DNA of 20,530 nucleotides, from contig CAYYMZ010000017.1 of assembly GCA_964473025.1 (NCBI GenBank), positions 1 through 20,530 of the forward strand, written 5' to 3'. The notes beneath the pieces are model-generated. The model was not told the DNA's origin, ran no database searches, and saw nothing but the letters and a program-made list of their open reading frames with translations. The position numbers and the translations under genes were made by a program. This DNA comes from CAYYMZ01 sp964473025 (GTDB lineage: Bacteria > Patescibacteriota > UBA1384 > DTJR01). Of the stretch, positions 1 through 6,345 are shown piece by piece (position 1 is the first letter of the stretch; each line of letters opens with the position of its first letter).

Positions 1-446
1 ACTTTGGTGCGTTGGTCTACGAGTTGCAAAGTGTCCTGATCGCCGGTGACGATTATTACTTCGCCCTCTTTTAGGTCGCCATTTATGTTTTTGGCCAGAG
101 TGCCGATAATATCGTCGGCTTCAAATCCCTCTTTGGTTAAAAGCGGGATTTCCATCTCGCGGACAAACTCCCAAACCGCCGGAATCTGGTCGTAAAATTC
201 TTGTGGGGGTTTGATTCTTTTGGCCTTGTATTCATCAAAAAGAGCGTCTCTGAAAGTCGGACCTTTAACGTCAAAAGCGATGGCCAGATATTCCGGTTGG
301 AAACGCTCGATGGTCGAAAATAAGGTTGAAATAAATCCGTAAATAGCATTTACCAATTTACCGTCGACTTCAAACCGCGGCATGGCGTGATAGGCGCGAT
401 GCAAAATGGCATTGCCGTCAATTAGAATAAAAGTCCCCTGTTTCAT
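1..446 (-). CDS. polA: DNA polymerase I, N-terminal 5'-3' nuclease domain (partial)
   Basis: The gene reads off the left edge of the window, so only the first 148 codons are present. I translated it directly. It opens with an LIDGNAILHRAYHA block, the first metal-binding strand of the FEN/5' nuclease fold. It continues with FDVKGPTFRD, the EADDIIGTLA acidic motif and ITGDQD-like VTGDQDTLQLV, in the order expected for the 5'-3' exonuclease of PolA. Upstream ATGs in other frames stop at once, so the ATG at 444-446 is the start. No Shine-Dalgarno sequence precedes it; a near-consensus promoter sits 6 nt upstream, suggesting a leaderless mRNA. A stand-alone 5' nuclease without the polymerase domain cannot be excluded because the C-terminus lies outside the window. 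Confidence 0.9.
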   Translation of the reverse strand, partial: MKQGTFILIDGNAILHRAYHAMPRFEVDGKLVNAIYGFISTLFSTIERFQPEYLAIAFDVKGPTFRDALFDEYKAKRIKPPQEFYDQIPAVWEFVREMEIPLLTKEGFEADDIIGTLAKNINGDLKEGEVIIVTGDQDTLQLVDQRTK

Positions 447-481
447 GAATTCATCATATGGACTTGGCAGATAATTGTCAA
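447..481 (-). promoter_or_regulatory. Sigma-70-type promoter of polA, probably leaderless
   Basis: On the minus strand a TTGACA -35 (476-481) and a TATGAT -10 (453-458) are separated by exactly 17 bp. The -10 ends 6 nt before the polA ATG, so transcription would start at or next to the start codon. The match to the consensus is seen directly; the leaderless reading is inference. Confidence 0.8.
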
Positions 482-631
482 AATGGCTTGATTTTTTAGC
501 TATAAAATGTAAGATAAAACATCGTCTTGGTGCAGGTTTTTTTGCGCCAAACGACCTTTGACATCATGTCTAGCTGCATACCAGAAAGGAGGATGTGAAC
601 AATCGCCATAAAGAAAAACAAGGAGACAGAG

Positions 632-808
632 ATGGCGGCACTGCTGCGCCAGGTAAAGAGTGGCCAGCGGACTGATTTTCACTCGTTAGACCCCGTCCTG
701 CGTGAAGCCAATGAGTTAGGACTTGTCTACTACAGCAGGTCCGACCACTGGCTCTTGACTGCCGCAGGAGAGAAGAAACTGGAGCAGCTCGAGCAAAAGG
801 GCTACTAA
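632..808 (+). CDS. GC-rich orphan small protein, 58 aa (winged-helix-like tail)
   Basis: I do not recognise a family. The 58-residue product ends in a segment reading LGLVYYSRSDHWLLTAAGEKK, which resembles the wing and last helix of small winged-helix proteins ('GLV...W.LT..G...L'), but this is only a pattern match. The ATG is preceded by AAGGAG with 6-nt spacing. A second perfect AAAGGAGG lies at 585-592, followed in another frame by a GTG (595) that opens a 26-codon reading frame, so the true start or a leader peptide is uncertain. Codons are clearly richer in G/C than those of polA or pheT on either side. A hairpin terminator follows 18 nt after the stop, so this is a self-contained unit on the strand opposite its neighbours, suggesting an acquired cassette. 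Confidence 0.6.
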   Translation: MAALLRQVKSGQRTDFHSLDPVLREANELGLVYYSRSDHWLLTAAGEKKLEQLEQKGY

Positions 809-825
809 AGCTCCGCGATGACACG

Positions 826-874
826 GGCGGCAAAGATTGGGTTCAATCCCCTCTCTTCGCCGCCTCTTTCTTAT
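826..874 (+). terminator. Intrinsic terminator of the 58-aa gene
   Basis: GGCGGC (826-831) pairs with GCCGCC (859-864); after one A-C mismatch, AAGA (833-836) pairs with TCTT (854-857). The stem is followed by the pyrimidine-rich TCTTTCTTAT. The loop contains GGGTTCAATCCC, which can fold into a further short hairpin. Confidence 0.65.
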
Positions 875-888
875 GAGCGCAAATCAGC

Positions 889-920
889 CCCCGTTAGATA
901 TAGTTTCGCATCTAACGGGG
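889..920. repeat. Perfect palindrome, CCCCGTTAGA family, short copy
   Basis: An 11-bp perfect inverted repeat (CCCCGTTAGAT / ATCTAACGGGG) encloses a 10-nt loop. It lies 6 nt beyond the pheT stop and 15 nt beyond the T-rich end of the small-gene terminator. There is no T-tract on the pheT-coding strand, so it is a poor rho-independent terminator. The same CCCCGTTAGA arms recur at 6396-6497. Confidence 0.8.
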
Positions 921-926
921 TAAACT

Positions 927-3296
927 TTACGAGCGTAATTCAGCCTGAAACTTTTTTTGAAGAGAATCGATGATTTTAGAGATTTGTTCGTCGGCGGTTT
1001 CATCCGACATCGTTTTTTGTAAATCCTGCAGCCAAACGTGGAAGGCAACGTTCTTCTTTCCCTCTCCAAATCTTTTATCTTGGAATTCATCGAAGGCCTC
1101 AACCAAAAAGGCAAATTTAGTGGCAGATAAAATCTCTTTTTTGACATCATTAAGAGTTGTTTTTTCATCGACAATGAAAGATAAGTCGCGTTTGACCGGC
1201 GGGAATTTGGAGACCTCGCGATATTGAATCGCGCAATCTTTGACTTTCAAATCTAAATTTTCAAACTTCAATTTTGGTAAAATCTCTCCGAGTGATACCC
1301 CTGCACCAGAAAGCCGAGATGGTTCGTCTCCCTCCAAGTCAGTGCCAGTTGGCTTTCGGTGCAGGATTGCGGCTTTTCCTGATTCGGGAATTGCAGTCGA
1401 ATCCACGCTGGAAAGCCTTACCTCGGCCACCGATACATTTGGCTTCTTAATTTTAAAGCGTTTTAGTTCTTCGCGATCAATATCATAAACTTTAAAGACA
1501 CTTTCCGGCACAGAGAATTTTTCACAAAATGACTTTAAAATCTCCCCTACTTTTCGCGCCGACTTGCCAGACGTAACAATCGCCAAATTTGTTTCCTCTT
1601 TTTCTTTTAAAAACACATTTCCGATCTCAAAAATCTCGATGTCGTCAAAACTGGGATTTTTGGTGATATCTTTAAGGAGTCCCGGGACAAGAGAATTGCG
1701 CAAATAACGGTTTTCTTCCTGCACCGGATTGGCAACTTCGATTAAGTCCTTCGGATCGATTTTGGCTGCAATTACGTCCTCATCGGACAAAAATGAATAG
1801 TTCGACACCTCATCCAAGCCAAATTCTTTCAAATAATCCTTGATTTTCTCTTTTTTAAAATAATCTGTCGGCTCGGGTTTGTTTGATTTGGAAATCGCCA
1901 CGGGTTTGAGCCGCTCTAACCCAGACATCCTGATAACTTCTTCAACCAAATCTTCCCAAGCAAAAATATCATGGCGCCAGCTTGGCACTTCAGCCAAACC
2001 GTTTTTGACTTTAAAACCAAGGTTAGTTAAAGTTTTATCAACTTCTTCCTTCCCATATTCAACACCAGCTAAATCATTAATGCGCTCATATTCAATTTTA
2101 ACCTCATGCGGTTTTTCGACTTCTCCTGCCTGAACCACGCCTTCTAAAATTTCCCCGCCAGCGAGTTCCTGAATCATTTGAGCGGCTTTGTTTATCGCAT
2201 ATTCTGTCCCGGCCGTATCAACGCCGCGTTCAAAACGGTAACTCGCCTCCGTTTGAAGCGATAATTCTTTGACACTCTTACGGGTTGATTTAGCGTCAAA
2301 AACAGCCGCTTCAAGGATAATATCGGTAGTTTCGTCGTCCACTTCGCTGTTTTTAAGCCCCATAATTCCCGCTATTGCCACCGGTCTTTTTGCATCACAG
2401 ATAACCATCATCTCGGGTAAAAGGGCGCGAGGAGCACCGTCTAACGAGACAACTTCGGTTTCCTGCTCAATTTCAGAAATAATAATTTTTTTATCTTGAA
2501 TTTTGCCAGCATCAAAGGCGTGGAGCGGATGACCGAGATCCAGCATTACAAAATTCGTGGCATCAACGATGTTGTTGATCGATTTTGCCCCCACCGCTTC
2601 CAATTTTGCTTTCAAATCTGCGGGCGAAGGGCCGATTTTAACGCCTTTTATTACCCGCGCCAGATATAATGGGCATTTCTCGGTCTTAATCTCGACCAAA
2701 ACAAAATCTGATGCCTTACCGCCCGATTCCTTAAGGTCTAATACAGGTTTTTCGATCGATTTTTCTTGAGCGGCAAGATCACGAGAAAGTCCGAAGTGGG
2801 ATAATACATCGCCTCTATTTGGAGTAACTTCCGCCTCCAAAACCGGATCTGAATTTAAGTACGCGGAAACCTTTTCCCCAACTTCAACATTTTCTAAAAT
2901 TTTTATACCTTCATGTTCATCGCTTATCCCTAATTCTCTTTCCGACAAAAGCATGCCGGGCGATTTCACCCCTCGAATTTCTACTTCTTTAACTTCAAAA
3001 TCGGCCATTTTCGCACCAACCGACGCATAGGGCACAAGTTGTCCCGCTTCAATATTTGGCGCTCCACAGACGACTTCGAGTTCACCCTCTCCGGTTGTGA
3101 TACGAGCAATTTGCAACCTGTCCGCATTCGGGTGCGGCTTAACTTCTAAAATTTTGGCAACAGTGACCTTATCATCAATTTGCACACCCCCAATCGACTC
3201 AATTTCCGTACCAAGATGGGTAATATCAGCCGCAACTTCTTCGGGCGACTTTTCGGTTTGGTAATATTCTTTAAGCCAACTGAATAAATACTTCAT
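927..3296 (-). CDS. pheT: Phenylalanine-tRNA ligase beta subunit
   Basis: This 789-aa protein is the structural and tRNA-recognising subunit of the cytoplasmic alpha2-beta2 PheRS. Domains in order are: an N-terminal MKYLFSWLKEY stretch; an EMAP/OB tRNA-binding domain at about 40-150 (PHPNADRLQI, VVCGAPN); the B3/4 editing domain at about 210-370; the B5 domain at about 395-463 ending PSWRHDI...EEVIRMSG; the catalytic-like core at about 480-690; and the anticodon-binding FDX-ACB domain at about 697-788. The ATG overlaps the pheS stop by one base (TAATG), so translation is coupled. Oddity: residues about 644-666, between AAIL and VSLGEILPKL, are an extra segment encoded by a 66-nt palindrome that ordinary PheT proteins would not have at this point. 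Confidence 0.96.
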   Translation of the reverse strand: MKYLFSWLKEYYQTEKSPEEVAADITHLGTEIESIGGVQIDDKVTVAKILEVKPHPNADRLQIARITTGEGELEVVCGAPNIEAGQLVPYASVGAKMADFEVKEVEIRGVKSPGMLLSERELGISDEHEGIKILENVEVGEKVSAYLNSDPVLEAEVTPNRGDVLSHFGLSRDLAAQEKSIEKPVLDLKESGGKASDFVLVEIKTEKCPLYLARVIKGVKIGPSPADLKAKLEAVGAKSINNIVDATNFVMLDLGHPLHAFDAGKIQDKKIIISEIEQETEVVSLDGAPRALLPEMMVICDAKRPVAIAGIMGLKNSEVDDETTDIILEAAVFDAKSTRKSVKELSLQTEASYRFERGVDTAGTEYAINKAAQMIQELAGGEILEGVVQAGEVEKPHEVKIEYERINDLAGVEYGKEEVDKTLTNLGFKVKNGLAEVPSWRHDIFAWEDLVEEVIRMSGLERLKPVAISKSNKPEPTDYFKKEKIKDYLKEFGLDEVSNYSFLSDEDVIAAKIDPKDLIEVANPVQEENRYLRNSLVPGLLKDITKNPSFDDIEIFEIGNVFLKEKEETNLAIVTSGKSARKVGEILKSFCEKFSVPESVFKVYDIDREELKRFKIKKPNVSVAEVRLSSVDSTAIPESGKAAILHRKPTGTDLEGDEPSRLSGAGVSLGEILPKLKFENLDLKVKDCAIQYREVSKFPPVKRDLSFIVDEKTTLNDVKKEILSATKFAFLVEAFDEFQDKRFGEGKKNVAFHVWLQDLQKTMSDETADEQISKIIDSLQKKFQAELRS
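1300..1365. repeat. 66-bp palindromic element inserted in frame in pheT
   Basis: The left arm 1300-1315 (CCTGCACC, a bulged A at 1308, GAAAGCC) is complementary to the right arm 1351-1365 (GGCTTTCGGTGCAGG), giving a 15-bp stem with one bulge. The interior can form two small hairpins, GAGA/TCTC (1316-1330) and CCAA/TTGG (1333-1352 region), so a three-way junction is possible. The length, 66 nt, is exactly 22 codons and keeps the pheT frame. The encoded residues include PTGTDLEGDEPSRLSG. Confidence 0.8.
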
Positions 3297-3976
3297 TAAA
3301 ATTGCCTCAAAAATCTTAAATCTCCCGATAAAAGAAGGCGGATATCTTCAATATTGTGTTTGTTTAAAATCATCCGGTCGAAGCCCAATCCGAAAGCGAA
3401 ACCGCTATATTTTTCGGGATCAATTCCCATATTTTTTAAAACCGTAGGGTGAACCATTCCTGACCCTAAAAGCTCTCTCCACTTGTTCCCCACTTTGATA
3501 TCAACATCATAACCCGGCTCAACAAACGAATAGTGGTGCGGGCGGATACGGTATTCAACTTTTCCGCTATAAATTTTATTGATAATTTGGTCCAAGGTCG
3601 CAAAAAGGTTAGCAACGGTTACTTTTTTATCAATACAAAGTCCTTCGAGCTGGTTAAATGTTGTTTCGTGGGTAGCGTCGGTTGCTTCGTTTCTGTAGCA
3701 CCTTCCCGGAATAATAATTTTGATCGGTGGTTTGTGCGTTTCGCCGTAGCGGACCTGTCCGTTTGAAGTGTGGGTACGTAAAACACGTCCATCCTTCAGC
3801 CAAAAAGTGTCTTGAACATCGCGGGCAGGGTGATTTGAGGGGATATTTAAAGCGTCAAAGTTATACCATTCGCTGTCGACTTCTGGCGATTCATAAACCT
3901 CAAAACCGAGCTCGGAAAAAATCTGCACGAGCTCGCGCAAAAATCTCGTTGATGGATGAAGATGACCTTGCTTCAT
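3296..3976 (-). CDS. pheS: Phenylalanine-tRNA ligase alpha subunit, short form
   Basis: This is the catalytic subunit of PheRS, charging tRNA-Phe with phenylalanine. All class II aminoacyl-tRNA synthetase motifs are present: GHLHPSTRFLREL at the N-terminus, LRTHTSNGQ, motif 2 GRCYRNEATDATHETTFNQLEG, and motif 3 GFAFGLGFDRM near the C-terminus. At 226 aa it is about 100 residues shorter than the usual 330-350 aa. It begins exactly where the catalytic domain begins, so the N-terminal coiled-coil arm that contacts tRNA is missing. An in-frame TAG two codons before the ATG rules out a simple start-site error. The upstream 100 bp are AT-rich low-complexity sequence. Its stop overlaps the pheT start. 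Confidence 0.93.
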   Translation of the reverse strand: MKQGHLHPSTRFLRELVQIFSELGFEVYESPEVDSEWYNFDALNIPSNHPARDVQDTFWLKDGRVLRTHTSNGQVRYGETHKPPIKIIIPGRCYRNEATDATHETTFNQLEGLCIDKKVTVANLFATLDQIINKIYSGKVEYRIRPHHYSFVEPGYDVDIKVGNKWRELLGSGMVHPTVLKNMGIDPEKYSGFAFGLGFDRMILNKHNIEDIRLLLSGDLRFLRQF

Positions 3977-4094
3977 AAGCTAAAAGTTAAAAGGCAAAAA
4001 TAAAAAGTGCAAGTAAAAAGTTTTTAAGTCTTCAGGATACATCATAAATTTTGATATTTTGTTTTTACTTTTTAATTTTTAGTTTTTACTTTTC
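3977..4094. repeat. AT-rich low-complexity tract between the MurE-like gene and pheS
   Basis: This tract is made of degenerate AAAAGTAAAAA-type units on one side and their complements (TTTTTACTTTTTA) on the other, so it can partly fold back on itself. It supplies the last codons and the stop of the MurE-like gene (KSKN, then TAA). It resembles tracts at 7449-7512, 13737-13822 and 16535-16566. Confidence 0.6.
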
Positions 4095-5386
4095 CTATTA
4101 TATCCTAATTTTTTGAGCTCTTCTTTAATTACTTCTTTTTCACTCCACGGCAAGTGCTTTTTGCCCACAACCCGGTATTCCTGAGCACCCATTCCTGTTA
4201 TCACGACAAGATCGCCTCTTTTGGCTAACTCGAGCGCTTTTTTTATTCCCTCGCGGCGGTCTAAAATTTTAAAATAATCCTCGTCCAAAACCATTGTTTT
4301 ATTTTTATCCCCGCGTGGAACTCCCGCCGCCACTTGTTCGATAATTTCTTGCGGGTCTTCTGTATATGGATCCTCGTCGGTTATCACTACCAAATCAGCA
4401 AACCGTCCCGCAATCGCCCCTAAAATCGGGCGTTTGGTCTTTTCTCTGTCGCCTGTCGCGCCAAGAACGGCAATCAGTTTACCCTTAACACCAGGCCTCA
4501 ACGTTTGATACAATTTTTCAAGCGAATCCGGCGTAACCGCATAATCAATCATCACTGTAAAATCTTGTCCCGCTTCCACTTTTTCCATTCTACCTGGGAT
4601 CGATTTGACTGCCTCAAGACCTTTTTTGATAACTTCGGGCGGAAATTTTAAGCCATAGCCGACGGAGGCGGCTGCTAGAGCATTTGAAACATTAAACAAT
4701 CCTGGTAGGTGCAAATCGATAGTTAGTTGCCCGGAGGGCAACACAAGAGTAAAAATCGTGCCATCACGGTCAGGCAAGACCTTGCGCGCCGTAACATCGG
4801 CTCTTTTTGTCTGCGAATAGGTTAGCTGTTGCCCCGCATTAAAGGCAAGAAATTTCTCGGCCGAGGGGTCGTCGGCATTAACGACTGCAACGCGCGGTTT
4901 TGTTTTAAAGAGTTTGGTTTTTGTTTTTACGTAATCCTCGAAATCTTTGTGATAATCCAAGTGTTCATATTGCGTCACATTAGTCATTACCGCGGCATAA
5001 TATCTAACCCCCCAATTACGGTACTGGGCAATAGAGTGCGAGGAGGTTTCGATAACCGCGTATGAGCAGCCGGCGTTAACCATCTTTTTCAAGAGCGATT
5101 GCAAAGCGAAAGGACTCATCGTGGTCATATTGGTGCGATTGACCCATTCTTTCGCTCCAATTTTAAAAGTTGTGGTGGATGCCATCCCCACTCTTTCACC
5201 CGCTTCTTCGAGAATTTTTGTAATTAAATAGCAGGTTGTTGTTTTGCCGTTCGTACCGGTTACACCAATCACGCGTAAGCGTTTCGAAGGCATGCCGTTT
5301 ATATAATAAGCCGCGAGACCGCGAACTTTATGGGTCCAGATAACGAATCCCGGGTATTTCTTTTTGATTGATTCTTTAACGCTCAT
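4079..5386 (-). CDS. murE: MurE-type Mur ligase (UDP-MurNAc-tripeptide synthetase-like), lacking the N-terminal domain
   Basis: This is an ATP-dependent cytoplasmic ligase that adds the third stem-peptide residue to UDP-MurNAc-dipeptide. The P-loop GTNGKTT is at 44-50, ETSSHSIAQ at 113-121, the NVTQYEHLDYHKDFEDYVKTK block with the lysine expected to be carbamylated at about 137-157, NADD at 170-173, the C-terminal GATGDREKTKRP at 309-320 and GMGAQEY at 398-404. The 435-aa length is shorter than the usual 480-500, and the first roughly 70-90 residues that bind the uridine nucleotide are missing. Two specificity motifs are altered: DNPR, which binds diaminopimelate, reads DEDPYTEDP here, and DYAHTPD reads DYAVTPD. 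The start overlaps the FemAB-like stop (ATGA). Assignment to the MurE family is firm; the amino acid added is unknown. Confidence 0.87.
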   Translation of the reverse strand: MSVKESIKKKYPGFVIWTHKVRGLAAYYINGMPSKRLRVIGVTGTNGKTTTCYLITKILEEAGERVGMASTTTFKIGAKEWVNRTNMTTMSPFALQSLLKKMVNAGCSYAVIETSSHSIAQYRNWGVRYYAAVMTNVTQYEHLDYHKDFEDYVKTKTKLFKTKPRVAVVNADDPSAEKFLAFNAGQQLTYSQTKRADVTARKVLPDRDGTIFTLVLPSGQLTIDLHLPGLFNVSNALAAASVGYGLKFPPEVIKKGLEAVKSIPGRMEKVEAGQDFTVMIDYAVTPDSLEKLYQTLRPGVKGKLIAVLGATGDREKTKRPILGAIAGRFADLVVITDEDPYTEDPQEIIEQVAAGVPRGDKNKTMVLDEDYFKILDRREGIKKALELAKRGDLVVITGMGAQEYRVVGKKHLPWSEKEVIKEELKKLGYNRKSKN

Positions 5387-6315
5387 TCTTGCTTTCTTCT
5401 TAATTTTTCGACTGTTTTAAATAATTTGTAACCGAAGTTTTGGTTTACAAAATCGTAGCTTCCCAATATTTCCACTGCCTCGCCACCAAGCTGTTCTTTG
5501 AACCTTGTCACGCCAGCCCACTTTCCTTCGGTTTCCGGTTTTGTGCGGCCAAGCAAATCATATTTTGTGCATCCGCGCGTTTTTGCATCCTGTATGATTT
5601 TCCAGTGCATCAAATAAGGAGCCATAACCTCCTTGTGACTCCTTGATGAGCCGCCATACATATAGCTTGCTAATCCGTCATAAAATGTGATCAGAGCCGC
5701 GGCGACAGGTTCATTTTGATAAGTTGCGAGGTAGATTTCAAGATAGTCCGTATCTGCAAAATTGTCAATCATTTTTTGAAAATATTCCGGCGACCGGCCG
5801 GTTATTCCTTCTCTTTTAACTGTCTCTGAATATAGCTTGTAAAACCCTTCTACAGCTTTTATTTTTTCACTGTCATTTTGAGATTTGAGGTTTGAGGTTT
5901 GGATTTTTACACCTTTGCGTTCGGCAAGGTGTAAATTATATCGTCCCTTTTGCTTCATCTGAGCCAAAATATCATCCTCGGGACGCGAAATATCGATAAT
6001 TTGGCGCCACTTTGGCTGGACTTCTTCAAAAGCCTTAATAAAACCAAGAGCCTTTATCATCTGATCGGCATTATCAGTAAATTTATCAGCAATTTCAAGG
6101 CGAGCGAAAATTGATTTTTGCTCCTTCGCCAATTTTTTTATTTCGTCGAGATGCCCTTGGTTAACAGCCGAGGCATCGGCTTCTGGGATATATAAAAAAT
6201 TGCGTCCAGCGGGCAGATTTCGTTTGTGGACGTATAATCCGTCTAGTTCAAAAATCTCGAACCCTTGTGATTTTTTAAATTCCGCCCATTCTTTTGATTG
6301 CAAAACTGATTTCAA
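5383..6315 (-). CDS. FemAB/FemX-type aminoacyltransferase (peptidoglycan interpeptide bridge)
   Basis: This 310-aa protein has the two-GNAT-domain layout of the FemABX family: LQSKEWAEFKKSQGFE at the start, PEADASAVNQ, a central RYNLHLAERKGVKI block, then AALITFYDGLASYMYGGSSRSHKEVMAPYLMHWKII and KYDLLG...GVTRFKEQLGG near the end, all typical of the family. These enzymes use aminoacyl-tRNA to add residues to the stem-peptide side chain of lipid-linked muropeptides. The start is TTG (6313-6315), supported by AGGAG five nt upstream. Coupling to the MurE-like gene, and the fact that both act on the stem peptide, supports the role. Residues around 137-151 (KIQTSNLKSQNDSEK) derive from a low-complexity DNA tract. 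The acceptor and the amino acid added are unknown. Confidence 0.85.
   Translation of the reverse strand: MKSVLQSKEWAEFKKSQGFEIFELDGLYVHKRNLPAGRNFLYIPEADASAVNQGHLDEIKKLAKEQKSIFARLEIADKFTDNADQMIKALGFIKAFEEVQPKWRQIIDISRPEDDILAQMKQKGRYNLHLAERKGVKIQTSNLKSQNDSEKIKAVEGFYKLYSETVKREGITGRSPEYFQKMIDNFADTDYLEIYLATYQNEPVAAALITFYDGLASYMYGGSSRSHKEVMAPYLMHWKIIQDAKTRGCTKYDLLGRTKPETEGKWAGVTRFKEQLGGEAVEILGSYDFVNQNFGYKLFKTVEKLRRKQE
5871..5910. repeat. Low-complexity TTTGAGG repeat inside the FemAB-like gene
   Basis: Tandem degenerate units (ATTTGAGG, TTTGAGG, TTTGGA) precede a T-run. They encode a polar stretch, IQTSNLKSQND, between conserved blocks. The same kind of sequence, including CAAAATGACA on the minus strand, occurs in the spacer at 13737-13822. 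Confidence 0.55.
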
Positions 6316-6345
6316 GTTTGCTCCTATTTAAAACATTCAAACTTG
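6313..6345 (-). promoter_or_regulatory. Inverted repeat spanning the RBS and start codon of the FemAB-like gene
   Basis: CAAGTTTG (6313-6320) and CAAACTTG (6338-6345) form a perfect 8-bp stem. In the minus-strand mRNA the AGGAG Shine-Dalgarno sequence lies in the loop and the UUG start codon in the stem. It could restrain initiation of the operon's first gene; no ligand or regulator is evident. Confidence 0.4.

Noticed and set aside
558..563. Perfect TTGACA as a -35 for the 58-aa gene.
   Set aside because: No -10-like hexamer lies 15-19 bp downstream. The TATAAA at 501-506 is also unsupported, so the promoter of this gene is unassigned.
593..632. Possible UGA recoding (ATG TGA in frame with the 58-aa gene), as in Gracilibacteria.
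   Set aside because: TGA serves as a normal stop in the FemAB-like and 78-aa genes and no conserved protein here needs it as sense.
570..833. Minus-strand open frame of 87 codons opposite the 58-aa gene.
   Set aside because: It is a Ser/Pro/Arg-rich antisense frame without a ribosome binding site, while the plus-strand gene has a Shine-Dalgarno site and a terminator.
826..864. A tRNA- or tmRNA-like 3' end: GGGTTCAATCCC resembles a T-arm.
   Set aside because: The flanking T-stem positions do not pair, there is no matching acceptor strand, D-arm or CCA, and the segment fits better as the stem-loop of a terminator after the 58-aa gene.
889..920. The palindrome as the rho-independent terminator of pheT.
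   Set aside because: On the pheT strand it is followed by GCTGATTTGCGC, with no T-tract, and the same arms occur elsewhere at a position that is not a gene end for its strand.
4726..4742. Perfect 7-bp hairpin GTTGCCC-GGA-GGGCAAC in the MurE-like gene.
   Set aside because: One such stem is expected by chance in about 20 kb, and the encoded residues (LPSGQL) fit the family without an insertion.
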